From the NCBI GenBank assembly GCA_963170055.1, contig CAUJGJ010000253.1, forward strand, positions 62,001 through 126,000: 64,000 nucleotides of DNA. The letters are read 5' to 3'. The translations under genes and the position numbers were made by a program. Below, piece after piece: positions 22,418 through 36,873 of this stretch. The stretch is from Halisarca cf. caerulea (taxonomy: Eukaryota > Porifera > Demospongiae > Chondrillida > Halisarcidae). The notes beneath the pieces are model-generated. The model did no database searches. It saw only the letters and a list, made by a program, of their open reading frames with translations, and was not told the origin of the DNA. The first letter of the stretch is position 1, and the number at the start of each line of letters is the position of its first letter.

Positions 22418-25400
22418 ATTGGTATTAGCATCACCATATCCAACACTACAAAAACACGCCAACAGCACTTCAGAAACTTCATGTGTGTTCACTGGGAATG
22501 TTCGTGGTACTAGTGCCAAATATTGGTATTAGCACCAGCATATCCAACACTACACAAATACGCCCACAGCACTTCAGACACTTCATGTGTGTCCACTGGG
22601 AATGTGCGTGGTGCTAGTGCCAAATATTGGTATTAGCACCAGCATATCCAACACTACACAAATACGCCCACAGCACTTCAAAAACTTCATGTGTGTTCAC
22701 TGGGAATGTGCGTGGTGCTAGTGCCAAATATTGGTATTAGCACCAGCACATCCAACACTACACAAATACGCCCACAAAATTTCAGAAAGGTCATGTGTGT
22801 CCACTGGGAATGTGCGTGGTGCTAGTGCCAAACATTGGTATTAGCACCAGCATATCCAACACTACACAAATACGCCCACAGCACTTCAGAAACGTCATGT
22901 GTGTCCACTGGGAATGTGCGTGGTGCTAGTGCCAAATATTGGTATTAGCACCAGCATATCCAACACTACACAAATACGCCCACAGCACTTCAGTAAGGTC
23001 ATGTGTGTCCGCTGGGAATGTGCGTGGTGCTAGTGCCAAATATTGGTATTAGCACCAGCATATCCAACACTACACAAATACGCCCACAGCACTTCAGAAA
23101 CGTCATGTGTGTCCACTGGGAATGTGCGTGGTGCTAGTGCCAAATATTGGTATTAGCACCAGCATATCCAACACTACACAAATACGCCCACAGCACTTCA
23201 GAATCTCCATGTGTGTCCACTGGGAATGTGCGTGGTGCTATTGCCAAATATTGGTATTAGCACCAGCATATCCAACACTACACAAATACGCCCACAGCAC
23301 TTCAGAAAGGTCATGTGTGTCCACTGGGAATGTGCGTGGTGCTAGTGCCAAATATTGGTATTAGCACCAGCATATCCAACACTACACAAATACGCCCACA
23401 GCACTTCAGAAAGGTCATGTGTGTCCACTGGGAATGTGCGTGGTGCTAGTGCCAAATATTGGTATTAGCACCAGCGTATCCAACACTACACAAATACGCC
23501 CACAGCACTTCAGAATCTCCATGTGTGTCCACTGGGAATGTGCGTGGTGCTAGTGCCAAATATTGGTATTAGCACCAGCATATCCAACACTACACAAATA
23601 CGCCCACAGTACTTCAGTAAGGTCATGTGTGTCCACTGGGAATGTGCGTGGTGCTAGTGCCAAATATTGGTATTAGCACCAGCATATCCAACACTACACA
23701 AATACGCCCACAGCACTTCAGAAACTTCATGTGTGTCCACTGGGAATGTGCGTGGTGCTAGTGCCAAATATTGGTATTAGCACCATCATATCCAACACTA
23801 ACCAAATACGCCCACAGTACTTCAGAAAGGTCATGTGTGTCCACTGGGAATGTGCGTGGTGCTAGTGCCAAATATTGGTATAAGCACCAGCATATCCAAC
23901 ACTACACAAATACGCCCACAGCACTTCAGAAACTTCATGTGTGTCCACTGGGAATGTGCGTGGTGCTAGTGCCAAATATTGGTATTAGCACCACCATGTC
24001 CAACACTACAAAAATACGCCCACAGCACTTCAGAAACTTCATGTGTGTTCACTGGGAATGTGCGTGGTGCTAGTGCCAAATATTGGTATTAGCACCAGCA
24101 TATCCAAAACTACACAAATACGCCCACAGCACTTCAGAAACTTCATGTGTGTCCACTTGGAATGTGCGTGGTGCTAGTGCCAAATATTGGTATTAGCACC
24201 ACCATATCCAACACTACACAAATACGCCCACAGCACTTCAGAAAGGTCATGTGTGTCCACTGGGAATGTGCGTGGTGCTAGTGCCAAATATTGGTATTAG
24301 CACCAGCATATCCAACACTACACAAATACGCCCACAGCACTTCAGAAACGTCATGTGTGTCCACTGGGAATGTGCGTGGTGCTAGTGCCAAATATTGGTA
24401 TTAGCACCAGCATATCCAACACTACACAAATACGCCCACAGCACTTCAGAATCTCCATGTGTGTCCACTGGGAATGTGCGTGGTGCTATTGCCAAATATT
24501 GGTATTAGCACCAGCATATCCAACACTACACAAATACGCCCACAGCACTTCAGAAAGGTCATGTGTGTCCACTGGGAATGTGCGTGGTACTAGTGCCAAA
24601 TATTGGTATTAGCACCAGCATATCCAACACTACACAAATACGCCCACAGCACTTCAGAAAGGTCATGTGTGTCCACTGGGAATGTGCGTGGTGCTAGTGC
24701 CAAATATTGGTATTAGCACCAGCGTATCCAACACTACACAAATACGCCCACAGCACTTCAGAATCTCCATGTGTGTCCACTGGGAATGTGCGTGGTGCTA
24801 GTGCCAAATATTGGTATTAGCACCAGCATATCCAACACTACACAAATACGCCCACAGTACTTCAGTAAGGTCATGTGTGTCCACTGGGAATGTGCGTGGT
24901 GCTATTGCCAAATATTGGTATTAGCACCAGCATATCCAACACTACACAAATACGCCCACAGCACTTCAGAAAGGTCATGTGTGTCCACTGGGAATGTGCG
25001 TGGTACTAGTGCCAAATATTGGTATTAGCACCAGCATATCCAACACTACACAAATACGCCCACAGCACTTCAGAAAGGTCATGTGTGTCCACTGGGAATG
25101 TGCGTGGTGCTAGTGCCAAATATTGGTATTAGCACCAGCGTATCCAACACTACACAAATACGCCCACAGCACTTCAGAATCTCCATGTGTGTCCACTGGG
25201 AATGTGCGTGGTGCTAGTGCCAAATATTGGTATTAGCACCAGCATATCCAACACTACACAAATACGCCCACAGTACTTCAGTAAGGTCATGTGTGTTCAC
25301 TGGGAATGTGCGTGGTGCTAGTGCCAAATATTGGTATTAGCACCAGCATATCCAACACTACACAAATACGCCCACAGCACTTCAGAAACTTCATGTGTGT

Positions 25401-25433
25401 CCACTGGGAATGTGCGTGGTGCTAGTGCCAAAT

Positions 25434-28400
25434 ATTGGTATTAGCACCATCATATCCAACACTAACCAAATACGCCCACAGTACTTCAGAAAGGTCATGT
25501 GTGTCCACTGGGAATGTGCGTGGTGCTAGTGCCAAATATTGGTATTAGCACCAGCATATCCAACACTACACAAATACGCCCACAGCACTTCAGAAACTTC
25601 ATGTGTGTCCACTGGGAATGTGCGTGGTGCTAGTGCCAAATATTGGTATTAGCACCACCATGTCCAACACTACAAAAATACGCCCACAGCACTTCAGAAA
25701 CTTCATGTGTGTTCACTGGGAATGTGCGTGGTGCTAGTGCCAAATATTGGTATTAGCACCAGCATATCCAAAACTACACAAATACGCCCACAGCACTTCA
25801 GAAACTTCATGTGTGTCCACTTGGAATGTGCGTGGTGCTAGTGCCAAATATTGGTATTAGCACCACCATATCCAACACTACACAAATACGCCCACAGCAC
25901 TTCAGAAAGGTCATGTGTGTCCACTGGGAATGTGCGTGGTGCTAGTGCCAAATATTGGTATTAGCACCAGCACATCCAACACTACACAAATACGCCCACA
26001 AAATTTCAGAAAGGTCATGTGTGTCCACTGGGAATGTGCGTGGTGCTAGTGCCAAACATTGGTATTAGCACCAGCATATCCAACACTACACAAATACGCC
26101 CACAGCACTTCAGAAACGTCATGTGTGTCCACTGGGAATGTGCGTGGTGCTAGTTCCAAATATTGGTATTAGCACCAGCATATCCAACACTACACAAATA
26201 CGCCCACAGCACTTCAGAAAGGTCATGTGTGTCCACTGGGAATGTGCGTGGTGCTAGTGCCAAATATTGGTATTAGCACCAGCATATCCAACACTACACA
26301 AATACGCCCACAGCACTTCAGAAACGTCATGTGTGTCCACTGGGAATGTGCGTGGTGCTAGTGCCAAATATTGGTTTTAGCATCACCATATCCAACACTA
26401 CAAAAACACGCCAACAGCACTTCAGAAACTTCATGTGTGTTCACTGGGAATGTGCGTGGTGCTATTGCCAAATATTGGTATTAGCACCAGCATATCCAAC
26501 ACTACACAAATACGCCCACAGCACTTCAGAAAGGTCATGTGTGTCCACTGGGAATGTGCGTGGTGCTAGTGCCAAATATTGGTATTAGCACCAGCATATC
26601 CAACACTACACAAATACGCCCACAGCACTTCAGAAAGGTCATGTGTGTCCACTGGGAATGTGCGTGGTGCTAGTGCCAAATATTGGTATTAGCACCAGCA
26701 TATCCAACACTACACAAATACGCCCACAGCACTTCAGAAACTTCATGTGTGTCCACTGGGAATGTGCGTGGTGCTAGTGCCAAATATTGGTATTAGCACC
26801 ACCATGTCCAACACTACAAAAATACGCCCACAGCACTTCAGAAACTTCATGTGTGTTCACTGGGAATGTGCGTGGTGCTAGTGCCAAATATTGGTATTAG
26901 CACCAGCATATCCAAAACTACACAAATACGCCCACAGCACTTCAGAAACTTCATGTGTGTCCACTTGGAATGTGCGTGGTGCTAGTGCCAAATATTGGTA
27001 TTAGCACCACCATATCCAACACTACACAAATACGCCCACAGCACTTCAGAAAGGTCATGTGTGTCCACTGGGAATGTGCGTGGTGCTAGTGCCAAATATT
27101 GGTATTAGCACCAGCACATCCAACACTACACAAATACGCCCACAAAATTTCAGAAAGGTCATGTGTGTCCACTGGGAATGTGCGTGGTGCTAGTGCCAAA
27201 CATTGGTATTAGCACCAGCATATCCAACACTACACAAATACGCCCACAGCACTTCAGAAACGTCATGTGTGTCCACTGGGAATGTGCGTGGTGCTAGTTC
27301 CAAATATTGGTATTAGCACCAGCATATCCAACACTACACAAATACGCCCACAGCACTTCAGAAAGGTCATGTGTGTCCACTGGGAATGTGCGTGGTGCTA
27401 GTGCCAAATATTGGTATTAGCACCAGCATATCCAACACTACACAAATACGCCCACAGCACTTCAGAAACGTCATGTGTGTCCACTGGGAATGTGCGTGGT
27501 GCTAGTGCCAAATATTGGTTTTAGCATCACCATATCCAACACTACAAAAACACGCCAACAGCACTTCAGAAACTTCATGTGTGTTCACTGGGAATGTGCG
27601 TGGTGCTATTGCCAAATATTGGTATTAGCACCAGCATATCCAACACTACACAAATACGCCCACAGCACTTCAGAAAGGTCATGTGTGTCCACTGGGAATG
27701 TGCGTGGTGCTAGTGCCAAATATTGGTATTAGCACCAGCATATCCAACACTACACAAATACGCCCACAGCACTTCAGAAAGGTCATGTGTGTCCACTGGG
27801 AATGTGCGTGGTGCTAGTGCCAAATATTGGTATTAGCACCAGCATATCCAACACTACACAAATACGCCCACAGCACTTCAGAATCTCCATGTGTGTCCAC
27901 TGGGAATGTGCGTGGTGCTAGTGCCAAATATTGGTATTAGCACCAGCATATCCAACACTACACAAATACGCCCACAGCACTTCAGAAAGGTCATGTGTGT
28001 CCACTGGGAATGTGCGTGGTGCTAGTGCCAAATATTGGTATTAGCACCAGCATATCCAACACTACACAAATACGCCTACAGCACTTCAGAACGGTCATGT
28101 GTGTCCACTGGGAATGTGCGTGGTGCTATTGCCAAATTTTGGTCTTAGAACCACCAATTCCAATAATACACAAATTTATCCTCAGCAATACAGAAACGTC
28201 ATGTGCATCAACTGGGAATGTGCGTGGTGCTAGTGCCAAATATTGGTATTAGCACCAGCATATCCAACACTACACAAATACGCCCACAGCACTTCAGAAA
28301 GGTCATGTGTGTCCACTGGGAATGTGCGTGGTGCTAGTGCCAAATATTGGTATTAGCACCAGCATATCCAACACTACACAAATACGCCCACAGCACTTCA

Positions 28401-28553
28401 GAAAGGTCATGTGTGTCCACTGGGAATGTGCGTGGTGCTAGTGCCAAATATTGGTATTAGCACCAGCATATCCAACACTACACAAATACGCCCACAGCAC
28501 TTCAGAAACTTCATGTGTGTCCACTGGGAATGTGCGTGGTGCTAGTGCCAAAT
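25434..28553 (+). repeat. Higher-order-repeat runs 1-12 and 2-19
   Basis: In the 19-slot numbering this is slots 1-12 (25,434-26,681) joined to slots 2-19 (26,682-28,553). The 12-to-2 junction adds an 11-monomer (1144-bp) internal repeat, which explains why the slot-10 monomer recurs at 26,370 and 27,514. Confidence 0.87.
28138..28241 (+). repeat. Outlier monomer, copy 1
   Basis: Nineteen of 104 positions differ from consensus by hand count (about 18%), mostly between positions 1 and 53, with no indel. It has lost the CpG at 40-41. The TTTTGGTCTTAGAACC start changes the inverted-repeat arm. It occupies slot 16 of the 19-monomer unit. Confidence 0.93.
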
Positions 28554-29905
28554 ATTGGTATTAGCACCATCATATCCAACACTAACCAAATACGCCCACA
28601 GTACTTCAGAAAGGTCATGTGTGTCCACTGGGAATGTGCGTGGTGCTAGTGCCAAATATTGGTATTAGCACCAGCATATCCAACACTACACAAATACGCC
28701 CACAGCACTTCAGAAACTTCATGTGTGTCCACTGGGAATGTGCGTGGTGCTAGTGCCAAATATTGGTATTAGCACCACCATGTCCAACACTACAAAAATA
28801 CGCCCACAGCACTTCAGAAACTTCATGTGTGTTCACTGGGAATGTGCGTGGTGCTAGTGCCAAATATTGGTATTAGCACCAGCATATCCAAAACTACACA
28901 AATACGCCCACAGCACTTCAGAAACTTCATGTGTGTCCACTTGGAATGTGCGTGGTGCTAGTGCCAAATATTGGTATTAGCACCAGCATATCCAACACTA
29001 CACAAATACGCCCACAGCACTTCAGAAAGGTCATGTGTGTCCACTGGGAATGTGCGTGGTGCTAGTGCCAAATATTGGTATTAGCACCAGCACATCCAAC
29101 ACTACACAAATACGCCCACAAAATTTCAGAAAGGTCATGTGTGTCCACTGGGAATGTGCGTGGTGCTAGTGCCAAACATTGGTATTAGCACCAGCATATC
29201 CAACACTACACAAATACGCCCACAGCACTTCAGAAACGTCATGTGTGTCCACTGGGAATGTGCGTGGTGCTAGTTCCAAATATTGGTATTAGCACCAGCA
29301 TATCCAACACTACACAAATACGCCCACAGCACTTCAGAAAGGTCATGTGTGTCCACTGGGAATGTGCGTGGTGCTAGTGCCAAATATTGGTATTAGCACC
29401 AGCATATCCAACACTACACAAATACGCCCACAGCACTTCAGAATCTCCATGTGTGTCCACTGGGAATGTGCGTGGTGCTAGTGCCAAATATTGGTATTAG
29501 CACCAGCATATCCAACACTACACAAATACGCCCACAGTACTTCAGAAAGGTCATGTGTGTCCACTGGGAATGTGCGTGGTGCTAGTGCCAAATATTGGTA
29601 TTAGCACCAGCATATCCAACACTACACAAATACGCCTACAGCACTTCAGAACGGTCATGTGTGTCCACTGGGAATGTGCGTGGTGCTATTGCCAAATTTT
29701 GGTCTTAGAACCACCAATTCCAATAATACACAAATTTATCCTCAGCAATACAGAAACGTCATGTGCATCAACTGGGAATGTGCGTGGTGCTAGTGCCAAA
29801 TATTGGTATTAGCACCAGCATATCCAACACTACACAAATACGCCCACAGCACTTCAGAAACTTCATGTGTGTCCACTGGGAATGTGCGTGGTGCTAGTGC
29901 CAAAT
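28554..29905 (+). repeat. Shortened 13-monomer higher-order-repeat copy
   Basis: Slots 1-8 (28,554-29,385), then 13-16 (29,386-29,801), then 19 (29,802-29,905). Slots 9-12 and 17-18 are absent, giving 13 monomers instead of 19. Both losses are whole monomers and keep the register. Confidence 0.87.
29698..29801 (+). repeat. Outlier monomer, copy 2
   Basis: Appears identical to the copy at 28,138, exactly 15 monomers (1560 bp) later. The spacing is shorter than 19 because slots 17-18 and 9-12 are missing between the two. Confidence 0.93.
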
Positions 29906-31881
29906 ATTGGTATTAGCACCATCATATCCAACACTAACCAAATACGCCCACAGTACTTCAGAAAGGTCATGTGTGTCCACTGGGAATGTGCGTGGTGCTA
30001 GTGCCAAATATTGGTATTAGCACCAGCATATCCAACACTACACAAATACGCCCACAGCACTTCAGAAACTTCATGTGTGTCCACTGGGAATGTGCGTGGT
30101 GCTAGTGCCAAATATTGGTATTAGCACCACCATGTCCAACACTACAAAAATACGCCCACAGCACTTCAGAAACTTCATGTGTGTTCACTGGGAATGTGCG
30201 TGGTGCTAGTGCCAAATATTGGTATTAGCACCAGCATATCCAAAACTACACAAATACGCCCACAGCACTTCAGAAACTTCATGTGTGTCCACTTGGAATG
30301 TGCGTGGTGCTAGTGCCAAATATTGGTATTAGCACCACCATATCCAACACTACACAAATACGCCCACAGCACTTCAGAAAGGTCATGTGTGTCCACTGGG
30401 AATGTGCGTGGTGCTAGTGCCAAATATTGGTATTAGAACCAGCACATCCAACACTACACAAATACGCCCACAAAATTTCAGAAAGGTCATGTGTGTCCAC
30501 TGGGAATGTGCGTGGTGCTAGTGCCAAACATTGGTATTAGCACCAGCATATCCAACACTACACAAATACGCCCACAGCACTTCAGAAACGTCATGTGTGT
30601 CCACTGGGAATGTGCGTGGTGCTAGTTCCAAATATTGGTATTAGCACCAGCATATCCAACACTACACAAATACGCCCACAGCACTTCAGAAAGGTCATGT
30701 GTGTCCACTGGGAATGTGCGTGGTGCTAGTGCCAAATATTGGTATTAGCACCAGCATATCCAACACTACACAAATACGCCCACAGCACTTCAGAAACGTC
30801 ATGTGTGTCCACTGGGAATGTGCGTGGTGCTAGTGCCAAATATTGGTTTTAGCATCACCATATCCAACACTACAAAAACACGCCAACAGCACTTCAGAAA
30901 CTTCATGTGTGTTCACTGGGAATGTGCGTGGTGCTATTGCCAAATATTGGTATTAGCACCAGCATATCCAACACTACACAAATACGCCCACAGCACTTCA
31001 GAAAGGTCATGTGTGTCCACTGGGAATGTGCGTGGTGCTAGTGCCAAATATTGGTATTAGCACCAGCATATCCAACACTACACAAATACGCCCACAGCAC
31101 TTCAGAAAGGTCATGTGTGTCCACTGGGAATGTGCGTGGTGCTAGTGCCAAATATTGGTATTAGCACCAGCATATCCAACACTACACAAATACGCCCACA
31201 GCACTTCAGAATCTCCATGTGTGTCCACTGGGAATGTGCGTGGTGCTAGTGCCAAATATTGGTATTAGCACCAGCATATCCAACACTACACAAATACGCC
31301 CACAGTACTTCAGAAAGGTCATGTGTGTCCACTGGGAATGTGCGTGGTGCTAGTGCCAAATATTGGTATTAGCACCAGCATATCCAACACTACACAAATA
31401 CGCCTACAGCACTTCAGAACGGTCATGTGTGTCCACTGGGAATGTGCGTGGTGCTATTGCCAAATTTTGGTCTTAGAACCACCAATTCCAATAATACACA
31501 AATTTATCCTCAGCAATACAGAAACGTCATGTGCATCAACTGGGAATGTGCGTGGTGCTAGTGCCAAATATTGGTATTAGCACCAGCATATCCAACACTA
31601 CACAAATACGCCCACAGCACTTCAGAAAGGTCATGTGTGTCCACTGGGAATGTGCGTGGTGCTAGTGCCAAATATTGGTATTAGCACCAGCATATCCAAC
31701 ACTACACAAATACGCCCACAGCACTTCAGAAAGGTCATGTGTGTCCACTGGGAATGTGCGTGGTGCTAGTGCCAAATATTGGTATTAGCACCAGCATATC
31801 CAACACTACACAAATACGCCCACAGCACTTCAGAAACTTCATGTGTGTCCACTGGGAATGTGCGTGGTGCTAGTGCCAAAT
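29906..31881 (+). repeat. Complete canonical 19-monomer unit (1976 bp)
   Basis: All slots 1-19 occur once and in order, so this is the best reference for the higher-order repeat. The slot-6 monomer has a private GAACC. Slot 16 is the outlier monomer at 31,466-31,569. Confidence 0.9.
31466..31569 (+). repeat. Outlier monomer, copy 3
   Basis: Slot 16 of the canonical unit, 17 monomers after copy 2. No difference from the other copies was noticed. Confidence 0.93.
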
Positions 31882-33857
31882 ATTGGTATTAGCACCATCA
31901 TATCCAACACTAACCAAATACGCCCACAGTACTTCAGAAAGGTCATGTGTGTCCACTGGGAATGTGCGTGGTGCTAGTGCCAAATATTGGTATTAGCACC
32001 AGCATATCCAACACTACACAAATACGCCCACAGCACTTCAGAAACTTCATGTGTTTCCACTGGGAATGTGCGTGGTGCTAGTGCCAAATATTGGTATTAG
32101 CACCACCATGTCCAACACTACAAAAATACGCCCACAGCACTTCAGAAACTTCATGTGTGTTCACTGGGAATGTGCGTGGTGCTAGTGCCAAATATTGGTA
32201 TTAGCACCAGCATATCCAAAACTACACAAATACGCCCACAGCACTTCAGAAACTTCATGTGTGTCCACTTGGAATGTGCGTGGTGCTAGTGCCAAATATT
32301 GGTATTAGCACCACCATATCCAACACTACACAAATACGCCCACAGCACTTCAGAAAGGTCATGTGTGTCCACTGGGAATGTGCGTGGTGCTAGTGCCAAA
32401 TATTGGTATTAGCACCAGCACATCCAACACTACACAAATACGCCCACAAAATTTCAGAAAGGTCATGTGTGTCCACTGGGAATGTGCGTGGTGCTAGTGC
32501 CAAACATTGGTATTAGCACCAGCATATCCAACACTACACAAATACGCCCACAGCACTTCAGAAACGTCATGTGTGTCCACTGGGAATGTGCGTGGTGCTA
32601 GTTCCAAATATTGGTATTAGCACCACCATGTCCAACACTACAAAAATACGCCCACAGCACTTCAGAAACTTCATGTGTGTTCACTGGGAATGTGCGTGGT
32701 GCTAGTGCCAAATATTGGTATTAGCACCAGCATATCCAAAACTACACAAATACGCCCACAGCACTTCAGAAACTTCATGTGTGTCCACTGGGAATGTGCG
32801 TGGTGCTAGTGCCAAATATTGGTTTTAGCATCACCATATCCAACACTACAAAAACACGCCAACAGCACTTCAGAAACTTCATGTGTGTTCACTGGGAATG
32901 TGCGTGGTGCTATTGCCAAATATTGGTATTAGCACCAGCATATCCAACACTACACAAATACGCCCACAGCACTTCAGAAAGGTCATGTGTGTCCACTGGG
33001 AATGTGCGTGGTGCTAGTGCCAAATATTGGTATTAGCACCAGCATATCCAACACTACACAAATACGCCCACAGCACTTCAGAAAGGTCATGTGTGTCCAC
33101 TGGGAATGTGCGTGGTGCTAGTGCCAAATATTGGTATTAGCACCAGCATATCCAACACTACACAAATACGCCCACAGCACTTCAGAATCTCCATGTGTGT
33201 CCACTGGGAATGTGCGTGGTGCTAGTGCCAAATATTGGTATTAGCACCAGCATATCCAACACTACACAAATACGCCCACAGTACTTCAGAAAGGTCATGT
33301 GTGTCCACTGGGAATGTGCGTGGTGCTAGTGCCAAATATTGGTATTAGCACCAGCATATCCAACACTACACAAATACGCCTACAGCACTTCAGAACGGTC
33401 ATGTGTGTCCACTGGGAATGTGCGTGGTGCTATTGCCAAATTTTGGTCTTAGAACCACCAATTCCAATAATACACAAATTTATCCTCAGCAATACAGAAA
33501 CGTCATGTGCATCAACTGGGAATGTGCGTGGTGCTAGTGCCAAATATTGGTATTAGCACCAGCATATCCAACACTACACAAATACGCCCACAGCACTTCA
33601 GAAAGGTCATGTGTGTCCACTGGGAATGTGCGTGGTGCTAGTGCCAAATATTGGTATTAGCACCAGCATATCCAACACTACACAAATACGCCCACAGCAC
33701 TTCAGAAAGGTCATGTGTGTCCACTGGGAATGTGCGTGGTGCTAGTGCCAAATATTGGTATTAGCACCAGCATATCCAACACTACACAAATACGCCCACA
33801 GCACTTCAGAAACTTCATGTGTGTCCACTGGGAATGTGCGTGGTGCTAGTGCCAAAT
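31882..33857 (+). repeat. 19-monomer unit with slots 8-9 replaced by 3-4
   Basis: Slots 1-7, then 3-4 (32,610-32,817), then 10-19. The length is still 1976 bp because two monomers stand in for the missing two. The 7-to-3 junction also occurs at 34,586 and 37,082; the 4-to-10 junction at 32,818 is unique in this domain. Confidence 0.88.
33442..33545 (+). repeat. Outlier monomer, copy 4
   Basis: Exactly 19 monomers after copy 3, the full higher-order period. Confidence 0.93.
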
Positions 33858-36800
33858 ATTGGTATTAGCACCATCATATCCAACACTAACCAAATACGCC
33901 CACAGTACTTCAGAAAGGTCATGTGTGTCCACTGGGAATGTGCGTGGTGCTAGTGCCAAATATTGGTATTAGCACCAGCATATCCAACACTACACAAATA
34001 CGCCCACAGCACTTCAGAAACTTCATGTGTGTCCACTGGGAATGTGCGTGGTGCTAGTGCCAAATATTGGTATTAGCACCACCATGTCCAACACTACAAA
34101 AATACGCCCACAGCACTTCAGAAACTTCATGTGTGTTCACTGGGAATGTGCGTGGTGCTATTGCCAAATATTGGTATTAGCACCAGCATATCCAAAACTA
34201 CACAAATACGCCCACAGCACTTCAGAAACTTCATGTGTGTCCACTTGGAATGTGCGTGGTGCTAGTGCCAAATATTTTTATTAGCACCACCATATCCAAC
34301 ACTACACAAATACGCCCACAGCACTTCAGAAAGGTCATGTGTGTCCACTGGGAATGTGCGTGGTGCTAGTGCCAAATATTGGTATTAGCACCAGCACATC
34401 CAACACTACACAAATACGCCCACAAAATTTCAGAAAGGTCATGTGTGTCCACTGGGAATGTGCGTGGTGCTAGTGCCAAACATTGGTATTAGCAAAAGCA
34501 TATCCAACACTACACAAATACGCCCACAGCACTTCAGAAACGTCATGTGTGTCCACTGGGAATGTGCGTGGTGCTAGTTCCAAATATTGGTATTAGCACC
34601 ACCATGTCCAACACTACAAAAATACGCCCACAGCACTTCAGAAACTTCATGTGTGTTCACTGGGAATGTGCGTGGTGCTAGTGCCAAATATTGGTATTAG
34701 CACCAGCATATCCAAAACTACACAAATACGCCCACAGCACTTCAGAAACTTCATGTGTGTCCACTTGGAATGTGCGTGGTGCTAGTGCCAAATATTGGTA
34801 TTAGCACCACCATATCCAACACTACACAAATACGCCCACAGCACTTCAGAAAGGTCATGTGTGTCCACTGGGAATGTGCGTGGTGCTAGTGCCAAATATT
34901 GGTATTAGCACCAGCACATCCAACACTACACAAATACGCCCACAAAATTTCAGAAAGGTCATGTGTGTCCACTGGGAATGTGCGTGGTGCTAGTGCCAAA
35001 CATTGGTATTAGCACCAGCATATCCAACACTACACAAATACGCCCACAGCACTTCAGAAACGTCATGTGTGTCCACTGGGAATGTGCGTGGTGCTAGTTC
35101 CAAATATTGGTATTAGCACCAGCATATCCAACACTACACAAATACGCCCACAGCACTTCAGAAAGGTCATGTGTGTCCACTGGGAATGTGCGTGGTGCTA
35201 GTGCCAAATATTGGTATTAGCACCAGCATATCCAACACTACACAAATACGCCCACAGCACTTCAGAAACGTCATGTGTGTCCACTGGGAATGTGCGTGGT
35301 GCTAGTGCCAAATATTGGTTTTAGCATCACCATATCCAACACTACAAAAACACGCCAACAGCACTTCAGAAACTTCATGTGTGTTCACTGGGAATGTGCG
35401 TGGTGCTATTGCCAAATATTGGTATTAGCACCAGCATATCCAACACTACACAAATACGCCCACAGCACTTCAGAAAGGTCATGTGTGTCCACTGGGAATG
35501 TGCGTGGTGCTAGTGCCAAATATTGGTATTAGCACCAGCATATCCAACACTACACAAATACGCCCACAGCACTTCAGAAAGGTCATGTGTGTCCACTGGG
35601 AATGTGCGTGGTGCTAGTGCCAAATATTGGTATTAGCACCAGTATATCCAACACTACACAAATACGCCCACAGCACTTCAGAATCTCCATGTGTGTCCAC
35701 TGGGAATGTGCGTGGTGCTAGTGCCAAATATTGGTATTAGCACCAGCATATCCAACACTACACAAATACGCCCACAGTACTTCAGAAAGGTCATGTGTGT
35801 CCACTGGGAATGTGCGTGGTGCTAGTGCCAAACATTGGTATTAGCACCAGCATATCCAACACTACACAAATACGCCCACAGCACTTCAGAAACGTCATGT
35901 GTGTCCACTGGGAATGTGCGTGGTGCTAGTTCCAAATATTGGTATTAGCACCAGCATATCCAACACTACACAAATACGCCCACAGCACTTCAGAAAGGTC
36001 ATGTGTGTCCACTGGGAATGTGCGTGGTGCTAGTGCCAAATATTGGTATTAGCACCAGCATATCCAACACTACACAAATACGCCCACAGCACTTCAGAAA
36101 CGTCATGTGTGTCCACTGGGAATGTGCGTGGTGCTAGTGCCAAATATTGGTTTTAGCATCACCATATCCAACACTACAAAAACACGCCAACAGCACTTCA
36201 GAAACTTCATGTGTGTTCACTGGGAATGTGCGTGGTGCTATTGCCAAATATTGGTATTAGCACCAGCATATCCAACACTACACAAATACGCCCACAGCAC
36301 TTCAGAAAGGTCATGTGTGTCCACTGGGAATGTGCGTGGTGCTAGTGCCAAATATTGGTATTAGCACCAGCATATCCAACACTACACAAATACGCCCACA
36401 GCACTTCAGAAAGGTCATGTGTGTCCACTGGGAATGTGCGTGGTGCTAGTGCCAAATATTGGTATTAGCACCAGCATATCCAACACTACACAAATACGCC
36501 CACAGCACTTCAGAATCTCCATGTGTGTCCACTGGGAATGTGCGTGGTGCTAGTGCCAAATATTGGTATTAGCACCAGCATATCCAACACTACACAAATA
36601 CGCCCACAGTACTTCAGAAAGGTCATGTGTGTCCACTGGGAATGTGCGTGGTGCTAGTGCCAAATATTGGTATTAGCACCAGCATATCCAACACTACACA
36701 AATACGCCTACAGCACTTCAGAACGGTCATGTGTGTCCACTGGGAATGTGCGTGGTGCTATTGCCAAATTTTGGTCTTAGAACCACCAATTCCAATAATA

Positions 36801-36873
36801 CACAAATTTATCCTCAGCAATACAGAAACGTCATGTGCATCAACTGGGAATGTGCGTGGTGCTAGTGCCAAAT
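33858..36873 (+). repeat. Expanded higher-order-repeat stretch
   Basis: Slots 1-7 (33,858-34,585), 3-14 (34,586-35,833), then 7-16 (35,834-36,873). Internal repeats of five and eight monomers account for the 32-monomer (3328-bp) distance between outlier monomers at 33,442 and 36,770 (19 + 5 + 8). Private changes include ATTTTTATTAG at 34,274 and GCAAAAGC at 34,482. Confidence 0.88.
36770..36873 (+). repeat. Outlier monomer, copy 5
   Basis: 32 monomers after copy 4. It is followed directly by slot 6 instead of slot 17. Confidence 0.93.

Noticed and set aside
28138..28241. Outlier monomer as a transposon fragment or foreign insertion
   Set aside because: It stays in the 104-bp register and matches consensus at about 82% of positions including all of 74-104, so it is a diverged satellite monomer.
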